Position numbers and translations under genes: made by a program
Source of the DNA: a bacterium
GTDB taxonomy: Bacteria; Bacteroidota; Ignavibacteria; Kapaibacteriales; UBA961
Length of the DNA: 13,114 nucleotides
Direction of reading: 5' to 3'
Assembly: GCA_022844575.1 (NCBI GenBank)
Contig: JALHLL010000082.1
Location: 1-13,114 of the forward strand
Shown here: positions 1 through 6,028 of the stretch, piece after piece
Position numbering within the stretch: position 1 is the first letter of the stretch
Layout of the letters: the number at the start of each line of letters is the position of its first letter
The notes under the pieces: generated by a model
What the model saw: the letters and a program-made list of their open reading frames with translations, nothing else
Told to the model about the DNA's origin: nothing
Database searches by the model: none

Positions 1-172
1 ACAATAGCGTAATTACTTTACGATACTTTTGTATTATTCCATACTCTATTTTTTAAGATTAGTAAAGTACGCCGATAACTTCAAACCTTGCATAGAATAA
101 AAAGTTAGGTCAGTATCATAGATACTCTTACTCGAAAATACAGACAACTCATCGCAATTTTTGCGAATGTTC
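1..172. other. intergenic region downstream of the operon, no gene seen
   Basis: No open reading frame of useful length and no RNA gene is recognisable here. The stretch is AT-rich and holds three short perfect inverted repeats: TACTTTAC (14-21) with GTAAAGTA (62-69); AGTATC-ATA-GATACT (112-126); and TCGCAA-TTT-TTGCGA (152-166). These could be operator-like sites or promoter surroundings for a gene beyond the left edge, or chance in AT-rich DNA. I could not pick out a convincing promoter on either strand. Confidence 0.5.
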
Positions 173-217
173 AAAAAAACAAAAAAGCGATTAAGATATA
201 TCCTTAATCGCTTTTTT
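173..217 (-). terminator. Rho-independent terminator ending the operon
   Basis: A perfect inverted repeat pairs GCGATTAAG (187-195) with CTTAATCGC (203-211) around a 7-nt loop. A-tract (181-186) and T-tract (212-217) flanks extend the pairing to 15 bp. Read on the minus strand, the stem is followed by six Ts, one G and seven more Ts. It lies 30 nt past the rplQ stop codon, exactly where a superoperon terminator is expected. Because both flanks are A/T tracts it may also stop transcription coming from the left (bidirectional). Confidence 0.93.
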
Positions 218-247
218 CACATTCAATAAATTGAAGTTGTCTATTCT

Positions 248-928
248 TTATTCTCCGCCTTCAGCTGATGCTTCATTTGTAGCAGCCGGAGAATCTGATG
301 TCGATTCGCCAGATTCCGTAGTCTCCTCGGAAACATTTGCTTCCGGTTCACTTACTTCTACAACCGCTTCAACTATCGGTTCCTCTGCAATATCAGTAAT
401 TTCTTGAGTAACAATCGGCTCGTCCATTGGAGGCGATACGACCGGAACAGGATTAGACGTTACTGTAGCTGTAGGTTTTGCTGCTTTTTTACGGCGTGCT
501 TTATTTGCTACGCCATCCTGCGGATTAGAATAATCCACAAATTCAATAACGGCTATTTTACCACCATCGCCGCGACGCTGACCAAGTTTCGTAATACGAA
601 GATATCCGCCATTACGGTTGGCAATTACAGGTGCAATTTCAACGAACAAAAGTTCAAGAATTTTTTTCTGTTTGATAAAACGCGCCACCTGACGACGATT
701 GTGAATATCAACCGTCTGACCGGTTGGAAGAGTACCGTTTTGCTCATTTTGCAAGGCATGTTTAGCTCTGGTAATGAGTGCCTCAGCAAACGGACGCAAT
801 TCTTTTGCTTTTGCTTCCGTTGTTTTGATACGTTTATTTTCAAACAAAGACATTGCCATATTGCAAAGCAATGCTTTTCTGTGACTTGCCGTACGTTTTA
901 ATTTCCGACCGGATTTAAGATGTCTCAT
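248..928 (-). CDS. rplQ: 50S ribosomal protein L17 with acidic C-terminal tail
   Basis: L17 is a large-subunit protein near the end of the peptide exit tunnel. Residues 1-133 form the conserved core, with an HRKALLCNMA-type start, KRIKTTEAKAKELRP, and a LGQRRGDGG motif near 115-123. The protein has 226 residues, against roughly 115-130 for compact family members. A basic patch (KARRKK, 143-148) is followed by about 75 residues rich in E, S, T, P, V and A, with 18 acidic and no basic residues after K151. Such tails are known in Bacteroidota-type L17 proteins; their role is unclear. It is the last gene of the operon, 36 nt after rpoA, with no clear Shine-Dalgarno before its ATG. The identity of the core is certain; the tail is low-complexity and probably disordered. 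Confidence 0.96.
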   Translation of the reverse strand: MRHLKSGRKLKRTASHRKALLCNMAMSLFENKRIKTTEAKAKELRPFAEALITRAKHALQNEQNGTLPTGQTVDIHNRRQVARFIKQKKILELLFVEIAPVIANRNGGYLRITKLGQRRGDGGKIAVIEFVDYSNPQDGVANKARRKKAAKPTATVTSNPVPVVSPPMDEPIVTQEITDIAEEPIVEAVVEVSEPEANVSEETTESGESTSDSPAATNEASAEGGE

Positions 929-964
929 AATTGCAATTCAAACTAAGGTGTTCAATCCGCAGTA

Positions 965-1978
965 TTACGCGGCAGTTTCTTTTTTCTGTTCTTCTCTGTA
1001 TTCTTGAATGTTCATTCCAAAATGAAGACCATTATCTTTAACAATATCAGCCAATTCATTTAGCGATTTACGACCGAAATTTCTGAACTTCAGTAAGTCC
1101 TGTTCGGTTAATTGAACAAGTTCGGCCAAAGTACCGATATTAGCGGCTTTTAGACAGTTATGTGCTCTTACCGATAACTCCAACTCTTCAACAGGTTGGA
1201 AAAGTATACGGCGAATGCGATTTCTTTCCTGAATTCTTGCTTCGTCTTCCGGCGAAAGTTCTTTTTTCTCTTCAGCTTTTGCACCGACTTTAAAATGTCC
1301 GAACATTACCAAATGTTCTTGTAAAACGATTGCAGCATTTTCAACCGCTTCTTGCGGAGTAATAGTACCATCAGTTTTAACATCCAATGTTAATTGTTCA
1401 TAGTCAGTTTTCTGACCAACACGAAACGGTTGGATTGTATAAACAACATTTTTAATTGGTGTGTGAATTGCATCCAAAGCAATCATTCCTACCGGAAAAT
1501 CTGCATTGTTCTGCTCCTCCGCAGGAACATAACCGCGTCCGCGACCAAGTCTTAACTCAACTTCAAACTCAGCATCATCCGCTAATGAAGCGATATGATG
1601 ATCGGGATTTAAAACTTCAATCTCGGAAGATGAATTTTGTATATCTCTTCCTGTCCATGTACCGGGTCCTTTTATCTTGAAGATTATTCTCGGTGGGTTT
1701 TTGCTTAGAATTTTAAAACGCGCCTCTTTAAGATTAAGGATAATCTCCGTCGTATCTTCAATAACACCCGGAATGGTCTGAAATTCATGAAAAACACCGG
1801 AGATGCTCAATCCTACGATTGCTGCACCGGGTGTTGAAGATAAAAGTACTCGACGCAGGGCATTACCAATGGTTACACCGTAGCCCTCTTCAAGAGGCTG
1901 CATGATGAATTTTGCACTACTCTGATCGGAGGAGTTTTCGATTGTTACACCTTCCGGCATTTGCAATGCTGTAATCAT
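965..1978 (-). CDS. rpoA: DNA-directed RNA polymerase subunit alpha
   Basis: Alpha forms the dimer that nucleates RNA polymerase assembly and touches promoter UP elements and activators. The 337-residue length is normal. The N-terminal domain (about 1-228) shows the assembly motifs LEEGYGVTIGNALRRVLLSS (29-48) and GVFHEFQTIPGV. A charged linker (about 229-262) leads to the C-terminal helix-hairpin-helix domain (about 263-322), with LSVRAHNCLKAANI and FRNFGRKSLNEL. R271 and N274 sit where the DNA-contacting R265 and N268 lie in E. coli alpha. The ATG is preceded by AAAGGA at good spacing. Upstream is a 130-nt gap from rpsK in which rpsD would normally sit, so alpha may be expressed partly independently of the r-protein genes before it. 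Confidence 0.98.
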   Translation of the reverse strand: MITALQMPEGVTIENSSDQSSAKFIMQPLEEGYGVTIGNALRRVLLSSTPGAAIVGLSISGVFHEFQTIPGVIEDTTEIILNLKEARFKILSKNPPRIIFKIKGPGTWTGRDIQNSSSEIEVLNPDHHIASLADDAEFEVELRLGRGRGYVPAEEQNNADFPVGMIALDAIHTPIKNVVYTIQPFRVGQKTDYEQLTLDVKTDGTITPQEAVENAAIVLQEHLVMFGHFKVGAKAEEKKELSPEDEARIQERNRIRRILFQPVEELELSVRAHNCLKAANIGTLAELVQLTEQDLLKFRNFGRKSLNELADIVKDNGLHFGMNIQEYREEQKKETAA

Positions 1979-2027
1979 ACTATTCCTTTGTTGTTATCGT
2001 TGCTAAAAAAATTTGCACATCAATATC

Positions 2028-2078
2028 AATAAACACTGTAAGTGTTATTATGCACAAACTTCGAAATTTATGGAAGTT
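2028..2078 (-). repeat. two inverted repeats in the rpoA leader
   Basis: AACACT (2032-2037) pairs with AGTGTT (2041-2046) around GTA. Three more pairs (AAT 2028-2030 with ATT 2047-2049) follow across one bulged base. Next to it, AACTTC (2057-2062) pairs with GAAGTT (2073-2078) around a 10-nt loop. Both would lie in the leader RNA between rpsK and rpoA. Function unknown; short AT-rich stems can arise by chance. Confidence 0.4.
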
Positions 2079-2116
2079 AAAAAAGCGATAATTTCCGTAT
2101 AATTCAAATTATACGC
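2079..2116 (-). terminator. candidate attenuator/partial terminator overlapping the rpsK stop codon
   Basis: Read on the minus strand, GCG(T)ATAATTT (2116-2106, one bulged base) can pair with AAATTATCGC (2094-2085) around an 11-nt loop. Six Ts follow directly (2084-2079), giving an intrinsic-terminator layout with three GC pairs at the stem base. A competing perfect 8-bp hairpin, CGTATAAT (2096-2103) with ATTATACG (2108-2115), shares the right-hand arm, so the two folds exclude each other. The rpsK stop codon (2109-2111) lies inside that shared arm, so a terminating ribosome would affect which fold forms. The pairing is seen in the sequence; termination in vivo is inferred and the stem is AT-rich. 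Confidence 0.4.
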
Positions 2117-2495
2117 GACGACGTTTAGGAGGACGGCAACCATTATGTGGTAATGGTGTACGGTCAATAATGCTTAACACTTCAAGACCCGCGCTTGAAA
2201 GAGCACGAACGGCAGCTTCACGACCGCTACCCGGTCCCTTAACTACAACTTCCAGTTTGCGTAATCCCATATCGTATGCCTCTTTAGCACAACGTTCCGC
2301 TGATACCTGCGAAGCATATGGTGTATTTTTTTTCGAACCGCGAAAACCATTACGACCGGCACTTGACCAGCATAAAGTATTTCCGTACGTATCGGTAATA
2401 GTTACAAGCACGTTATTAAACGTTGCTTTAACAAAGGCGCGACCATGAACATCGGCTACGACTTTTTTCTTAACCCGTTTTTTTATAGCAGCCAT
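2109..2495 (-). CDS. rpsK: 30S ribosomal protein S11
   Basis: S11 sits on the 30S platform next to the mRNA exit path and the E site. The 128-residue length is normal. Conserved blocks seen are GRAFVKATFNNVLVTITD near the N terminus, WSSAGRNGFRGSKKNTPYA in the centre, and VKGPGSGREAAVRAL followed by DRTPLPHNGCRPPKRRRV at the end. The ATG is chosen because the product then begins like other S11 proteins, but no Shine-Dalgarno sequence precedes it, unlike many neighbours. The gene stands apart from rpsM (134 nt) and rpoA (130 nt), and both gaps are rich in inverted repeats. This suggests its level is set separately. rpsD, the usual next gene, is absent. Confidence 0.98.
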   Translation of the reverse strand: MAAIKKRVKKKVVADVHGRAFVKATFNNVLVTITDTYGNTLCWSSAGRNGFRGSKKNTPYASQVSAERCAKEAYDMGLRKLEVVVKGPGSGREAAVRALSSAGLEVLSIIDRTPLPHNGCRPPKRRRV

Positions 2496-2542
2496 CGGCT
2501 AATGTTTGTGTATGAGTTAAACAGAGATTTTTCTTTCCTGAA

Positions 2543-2626
2543 AACAAATGTAAAATACATTTGTTCGATTTTGGCAAAGGTAAACTTTGCCTTTTTTGTT
2601 CATACACCGAAAAAGTGTATAAACAA
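2543..2626 (-). promoter_or_regulatory. cluster of three hairpins between rpsM and rpsK
   Basis: Three inverted repeats stand nearly end to end. (1) AACAAATGTA (2543-2552) pairs perfectly with TACATTTGTT (2556-2565), loop AAA. (2) GGCAAAG (2573-2579) pairs with CTTTGCC (2585-2591), loop GTAAA. (3) TTGTT (2596-2600) plus ATACAC (2602-2607) pairs with GTGTAT (2615-2620) plus AACAA (2622-2626), one mismatch, 7-nt loop. Most of the 134-nt rpsM-rpsK gap is thus able to fold in RNA. It could be an autoregulatory r-protein binding site, an RNA-processing site or a weak terminator. None is proven, and I recognise no known leader family. Confidence 0.5.
2545..2578 (-). promoter_or_regulatory. possible Bacteroidota-type internal promoter upstream of rpsK
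   Basis: On the minus strand TTTG (2578-2575) is followed 22 nt later by TACATTTG (2552-2545), matching the Bacteroidota pattern of TTTG near -33 and TAnnTTTG near -7. Transcripts would start roughly 40 nt before the rpsK ATG. Both elements also serve as hairpin arms, so the match may be coincidental. Confidence 0.2.
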
Positions 2627-2629
2627 GTA

Positions 2630-3007
2630 TTATTTTTTAACGGCTTTCTTCTTGCCGGCAACCGTTTTACGGCGACCTTTTCTTGTTCGAGAATTGGTAC
2701 GCGTTCTTTGACCTCTCACCGGAAGACCACGACGATGTCTTAAACCACGATATGCACCGATGTCCATAAGTCGTTTGATATTCAGTTGTACCTCGGAGCG
2801 GAGTTGTCCTTCCGTTTTGTATTCCTGAATTAATTGACGAAGACGTGCTATTTCTTCATCAGTCCATGTTGCTACTCGTTTACTCTCGTCAATTCCGGCT
2901 TTTGCAAGAATTGTTTCCGATGTAGTACGTCCGATTCCGAAAATATACGTAAGACCAATTACCCCACGTTTGTTTTTCGGTAAATCAACACCTGCGATAC
3001 GTGCCAT
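2630..3007 (-). CDS. rpsM: 30S ribosomal protein S13
   Basis: S13 is in the 30S head and contacts both the P-site tRNA and the 50S subunit. The 125 residues start with the family signature MARIAGVDLPKNKR, contain the helix-turn segment GIGRTTSETILAKAGID, and end with GLRHRRGLPVRGQRTRTNSR and a lysine/arginine-rich tail that reaches toward the P site. The ATG has a strong Shine-Dalgarno match (GAGGAG) and follows rpmJ by only 12 nt, so the two are probably translated together. In E. coli the S13 leader is where S4 represses the alpha operon. No such structured leader is visible before this gene; the structured DNA lies after it instead. Confidence 0.98.
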   Translation of the reverse strand: MARIAGVDLPKNKRGVIGLTYIFGIGRTTSETILAKAGIDESKRVATWTDEEIARLRQLIQEYKTEGQLRSEVQLNIKRLMDIGAYRGLRHRRGLPVRGQRTRTNSRTRKGRRKTVAGKKKAVKK

Positions 3008-3019
3008 TACTCTCTCCTC

Positions 3020-3136
3020 TTATCCCTGACGTTGTTTAAAACGCGGATTCTTTTTATTGATGATGTACACGCGTCCCTTACGTCGAACTATTTTGTCATC
3101 GGGGTTGCGTTTTTTTACTGATGCCTGTACTTTCAT
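3020..3136 (-). CDS. rpmJ: 50S ribosomal protein L36, zinc-free type
   Basis: L36 is the smallest large-subunit protein. Translating from the ATG at 3136 gives 38 residues that begin MKVQASVKKRN and end NKKNPRFKQRQG, the usual L36 frame and ending. The common form carries a C-C-C-H zinc ribbon; this one has no cysteine and no histidine at all, so it is the zinc-independent (C-minus) paralogue type common in Bacteroidota. AGAAGGA lies 7 nt before the ATG. It sits between infA and rpsM, its classic place. Confidence 0.95.
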   Translation of the reverse strand: MKVQASVKKRNPDDKIVRRKGRVYIINKKNPRFKQRQG

Positions 3137-3178
3137 ATACGTATCCTTCTAAAACGAAGTTTTTTTATTCTTGTATTA

Positions 3179-3397
3179 CTATTTATAGCGGTAAACTATA
3201 CGACCTTTTGATAAATCATATGGCGAAAGTTCTACCGTTACTTTATCGCCTTGCAATATCTTTATAAAATTCATTCTCATTTTACCCGAAATATGTGCAA
3301 GCACCTTATGGTCATTGTCTAATTTGACTATGAATTGCGTATTCGGCAGAGTTTCGTCAATCACACCGTCAACGCGGATAAGGTCTTGTTTAGGCAT
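3179..3397 (-). CDS. infA: translation initiation factor IF-1
   Basis: IF-1 binds the 30S A site during initiation, blocks premature tRNA entry and helps IF-2 and IF-3. The 72 residues match the family length exactly and form a single OB-fold. Conserved segments seen are ETLPNTQFIVKLDN, VLAHISGKMR, and LQGDKVTVELSPYDLSKGRI. AGGGAA stands 8 nt before the ATG. The gene follows secY by 34 nt. In many bacteria adk and/or map lie between secY and infA, but neither is present here. It ends in TAG. Confidence 0.98.
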   Translation of the reverse strand: MPKQDLIRVDGVIDETLPNTQFIVKLDNDHKVLAHISGKMRMNFIKILQGDKVTVELSPYDLSKGRIVYRYK

Positions 3398-3431
3398 AGA
3401 ATAAATTCCCTAAAGTGGATAATAACATTAT

Positions 3432-4787
3432 TTAAACACCGCCGACACCGAGCGTAGCTCTGCCGCGAATTTTACCGCTTTTCATAAAGCCGTCATAATG
3501 TCTCATCAATAAATACGATTCTATTTGTTGAAGAGAATCTAATGCAACTCCTACTACAATCAATAAACTTGTTCCGCCAAAGAACGAAGCGAATAGTGGA
3601 GGAACGTTTAATACATTAGAAACGAATGTCGGTAATATGGCGATTAAGGCCAAAAATATCGAACCCGGTAAGGTGATTTTCGTTAATATATTCTCAATAT
3701 AATCGGCTGTTGCTTTGCCGGGACGAACCCCGGGAATAAACCCACCGTTCTTTTTCATATTTTCTGCGGTATCCTTCGGATTGAAGATAATAGCGGTATA
3801 AAAATATGTGAAGAATATAATAATTGCAGAATATACACCGGCATAAATGAAAGAGCGTTCGGTAAAAGCATTTGATATAGCTATCATCCAAGAACCCTGA
3901 TAACCTTGCCCCTGTAAAAAGGAAATAAGAAGGTTAGGAATAAACATTAACGACTGAGCGAAAATAATAGGCATAACACCAGCTGTATTTACGCGCAACG
4001 GTATATACTGAGTTTGTCCGCCATATTGTTTATTTCCAACGACACGCTTTGCATATTGAACAGGTATTCTGCGTGCGCCTTGAGTAATCAAAACCACACC
4101 GGCAATAACAGCCAATAAAGCACCGAACATAAAGATATCAATTAACCATCTGCTACCACCATCCGCTATGACCAAGTTATATTCCTGAGCAACAGCAGCC
4201 GGCAGACGAGCTATAATACCGATAAAAATGATGAGAGAAATACCATTACCGATACCACGTTCGGTAATTTGTTCACCTAACCACATTAAAAACAATGTTC
4301 CGCTCGTAAGAAGAATAATAGCCGGTATATAAAACTCCAATCCCCCTTGTGTAAGGGCTTCTCCGCCCGAACGATTCGCCATACTAATAGCCATACCCCA
4401 TGCCTGCAAAGCAGCAATAGGAACCGTTGCCATTCTTGTCCACTGATTTATCTTACGTCTTCCTTCCTCACCCTCGCGTTGCATCTTCTGAATCTGCGGC
4501 ATTACAATGCCTGCAAGTTGAAATATTATACTTGAAGAGATATAAGGCATGATACCCAACGCAAAAATTGCTGCATTGGAAAACGCACCCCCTACAAACA
4601 AGTCATAAAGGCCAAGTAAACTATTACTATCGGCCGATCCGGACTGTGCTGCTGCAATATTAATACCCGGTAAGGTAATATATGCTCCGATACGAACGCC
4701 GATAAGTACCAATATCGTAAATAGAATTCTGGTACGTAATTCTTCGATTTTGAAGATGTGCTGGAAGGTTTGGACTATGTTAGCCAT
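3432..4787 (-). CDS. secY: protein translocase subunit SecY
   Basis: SecY forms the protein-conducting channel in the inner membrane, working with SecE, SecG, SecA and the ribosome. The 451 residues show ten hydrophobic segments, roughly 19-39, 71-92, 121-138, 155-173, 182-198, 216-236, 266-290, 314-335, 371-392 and 397-418. Conserved parts seen include the PYISSSIIFQL segment of TM2, the GEQITERGIGNGISLII loop, and the C5 cytoplasmic loop with NPKDTAENMKKNGGFIPG that binds SecA and ribosomes. Its ATG overlaps the rplO stop by 8 nt, so translation is likely coupled to L15, the standard arrangement at the end of the spc operon. It ends RATLGVGGV without a longer tail. Confidence 0.98.
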   Translation of the reverse strand: MANIVQTFQHIFKIEELRTRILFTILVLIGVRIGAYITLPGINIAAAQSGSADSNSLLGLYDLFVGGAFSNAAIFALGIMPYISSSIIFQLAGIVMPQIQKMQREGEEGRRKINQWTRMATVPIAALQAWGMAISMANRSGGEALTQGGLEFYIPAIILLTSGTLFLMWLGEQITERGIGNGISLIIFIGIIARLPAAVAQEYNLVIADGGSRWLIDIFMFGALLAVIAGVVLITQGARRIPVQYAKRVVGNKQYGGQTQYIPLRVNTAGVMPIIFAQSLMFIPNLLISFLQGQGYQGSWMIAISNAFTERSFIYAGVYSAIIIFFTYFYTAIIFNPKDTAENMKKNGGFIPGVRPGKATADYIENILTKITLPGSIFLALIAILPTFVSNVLNVPPLFASFFGGTSLLIVVGVALDSLQQIESYLLMRHYDGFMKSGKIRGRATLGVGGV

Positions 4788-5241
4788 TGGTTAACGCTGT
4801 GCCTCCGAGAGATTCAATCTTTGCTTTAGCAGAAGCAGAATAACTGTCAGCTTGAACGTGAATAACCGACGTAATTTCACCATTACCCAAGATTTTTACG
4901 GGCTGTCCGGCGGAGCCGATGGCACCACTTGCACGTAATGTTTCTATAGTAACGGCATTTGCCTGAATTCTGCCAGAATCAACAAGATTTTGAATGGTAG
5001 ATAAATTCACAACCTGATATTCTACGCGAAAAGGGTTAGTGAAACCGAATTTCGGTAGGCGTCGTACCAAAGGCATTTGACCGCCCTCGAAGCCGCTTTT
5101 ATTTTTATGACCAGAACGTGATTGACCACCCTTATGACCACGTGTAGAAGTACCGCCATGTCCCGAGCCCTGACCACGACCTATTCTTTTCGATTTTTTT
5201 ACCGAGCCGGCGGCAGCCGATAGATTTCCAATATGCTTCAT
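4780..5241 (-). CDS. rplO: 50S ribosomal protein L15
   Basis: L15 is a large-subunit protein that threads a long basic arm into 23S rRNA late in assembly. The 153 residues have the typical glycine- and arginine-rich N-terminal arm (KRIGRGQGSGHGGTSTRGHK, then SRSGHKNKSGFEGGQMPL) and the globular C-terminal part with VKILGNGEI and a final SASAKAKIESLGG. It lies 12 nt after rpmD and overlaps secY by 8 nt. The ATG start gives the usual MKH-N-L beginning; the Shine-Dalgarno is weak (AAGG somewhat far upstream). Confidence 0.97.
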   Translation of the reverse strand: MKHIGNLSAAAGSVKKSKRIGRGQGSGHGGTSTRGHKGGQSRSGHKNKSGFEGGQMPLVRRLPKFGFTNPFRVEYQVVNLSTIQNLVDSGRIQANAVTIETLRASGAIGSAGQPVKILGNGEITSVIHVQADSYSASAKAKIESLGGTALTNG

Positions 5242-5253
5242 AACCGTAAAACC

Positions 5254-5436
5254 TTAATTTTCTTCAACGTTAATCAGATGGGTGACGACTGCTATCATGC
5301 CACGAGTTTGTGAATTATCCGGCATGGTTACCGAATAGTTCGGACGACCAAGCCCCATAGCTTTAATAGTGCGTTTCTGTTTTTCTTTACACTTAATTAT
5401 ACTTCTTGTTTGCGTAATTTTAAGAGTCTGTGCCAT
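5254..5436 (-). CDS. rpmD: 50S ribosomal protein L30
   Basis: L30 is a small large-subunit protein with a ferredoxin-like fold. The 60 residues are normal for bacteria. Visible family features are LKITQTRSII at the start, a KRTIKAMGLGRPN turn, and a C-terminal VVTHLINVEE strand. It sits between rpsE (51 nt) and rplO (12 nt), the conserved spc-operon position. TTGGAA lies about 8 nt before the ATG. Confidence 0.95.
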   Translation of the reverse strand: MAQTLKITQTRSIIKCKEKQKRTIKAMGLGRPNYSVTMPDNSQTRGMIAVVTHLINVEEN

Positions 5437-5487
5437 GATAGAATTCCAAAAAAGTTGAGTTCTTATGAGAGAAATCCTCTTATAATA

Positions 5488-5991
5488 TTATCCGTGCATT
5501 ACTTTAGCAACGGAAACACCGCGGCGATCAGCCACAGTATTTATATCCTCAAGCATGGACAATGCCAAAATAGTGGCTTTTACCGTGTTATGAGGGTTCG
5601 ATGAGCCCATACTCTTAGTTAATACGTCTTGTACACCGGCAAGCTCAAGTACCGCGCGAACACCACCGGCAGCAATTACTCCGGTACCTGCAGTAGCAGG
5701 CTTTATAAGGATTTTCGCAGCCCCGAATTTTCCGATAACATCATGAGGTATGGTGTTATCTTGTAAACGAACCTTTGTGACATTCTTTTTAGCCGCTTCG
5801 GTTGCTTTCTGAACAGCATCAACTACCTCACCGGCTTTGCCGAGTCCATAGCCAACATGCCCATTGCCGTCACCGACAACAACAATTGCGGAAAAATTAA
5901 AGCGGCGACCACCTTTTACTACTTTCGCCGTTCTGCCAACATGTACGAGTTTATCCTTAAGGTCTAACTCGGATACTTTCATTTTTGCCAC
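5488..5991 (-). CDS. rpsE: 30S ribosomal protein S5 (GTG start)
   Basis: S5 lies near the decoding site and mRNA entry and affects translational accuracy. The 167 residues show the N-terminal dsRNA-binding-like domain with VKGGRRFNFSAIVVVGDGNG and VGYGLGKAGEV (about 25-55), and the C-terminal domain with AGTGVIAAGGVRAVLELAGV and SSNPHNTVKATILAL. The start is GTG at 5991: GGAG lies 9 nt upstream of it. The alternative ATG at codon 4 would put that site 18 nt away. The gene follows rplR by 37 nt. Confidence 0.96.
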   Translation of the reverse strand: MAKMKVSELDLKDKLVHVGRTAKVVKGGRRFNFSAIVVVGDGNGHVGYGLGKAGEVVDAVQKATEAAKKNVTKVRLQDNTIPHDVIGKFGAAKILIKPATAGTGVIAAGGVRAVLELAGVQDVLTKSMGSSNPHNTVKATILALSMLEDINTVADRRGVSVAKVMHG

Positions 5992-6028
5992 GTAGTTGTA
6001 CTCCGTACTTTTGAGATGTTAGTGCTTA

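Noticed and set aside
110..150. Minus-strand sigma-70-like promoter (TTGTCT, 17 nt, TATCTA) for a gene left of the window
   Set aside because: Both boxes match poorly and no downstream gene is visible to support it.
404..901. 165-codon plus-strand reading frame opposite rplQ
   Set aside because: It is antisense to the conserved L17 core, is rich in Cys, Phe and Arg as expected for a shadow frame, and resembles no family I know.
2573..2597. Plus-strand intrinsic terminator GGCAAAG-GTAAA-CTTTGCC plus six Ts
   Set aside because: No plus-strand transcript is expected here. On the coding strand the T run precedes the stem as an A run, so it was kept only as part of the hairpin cluster.
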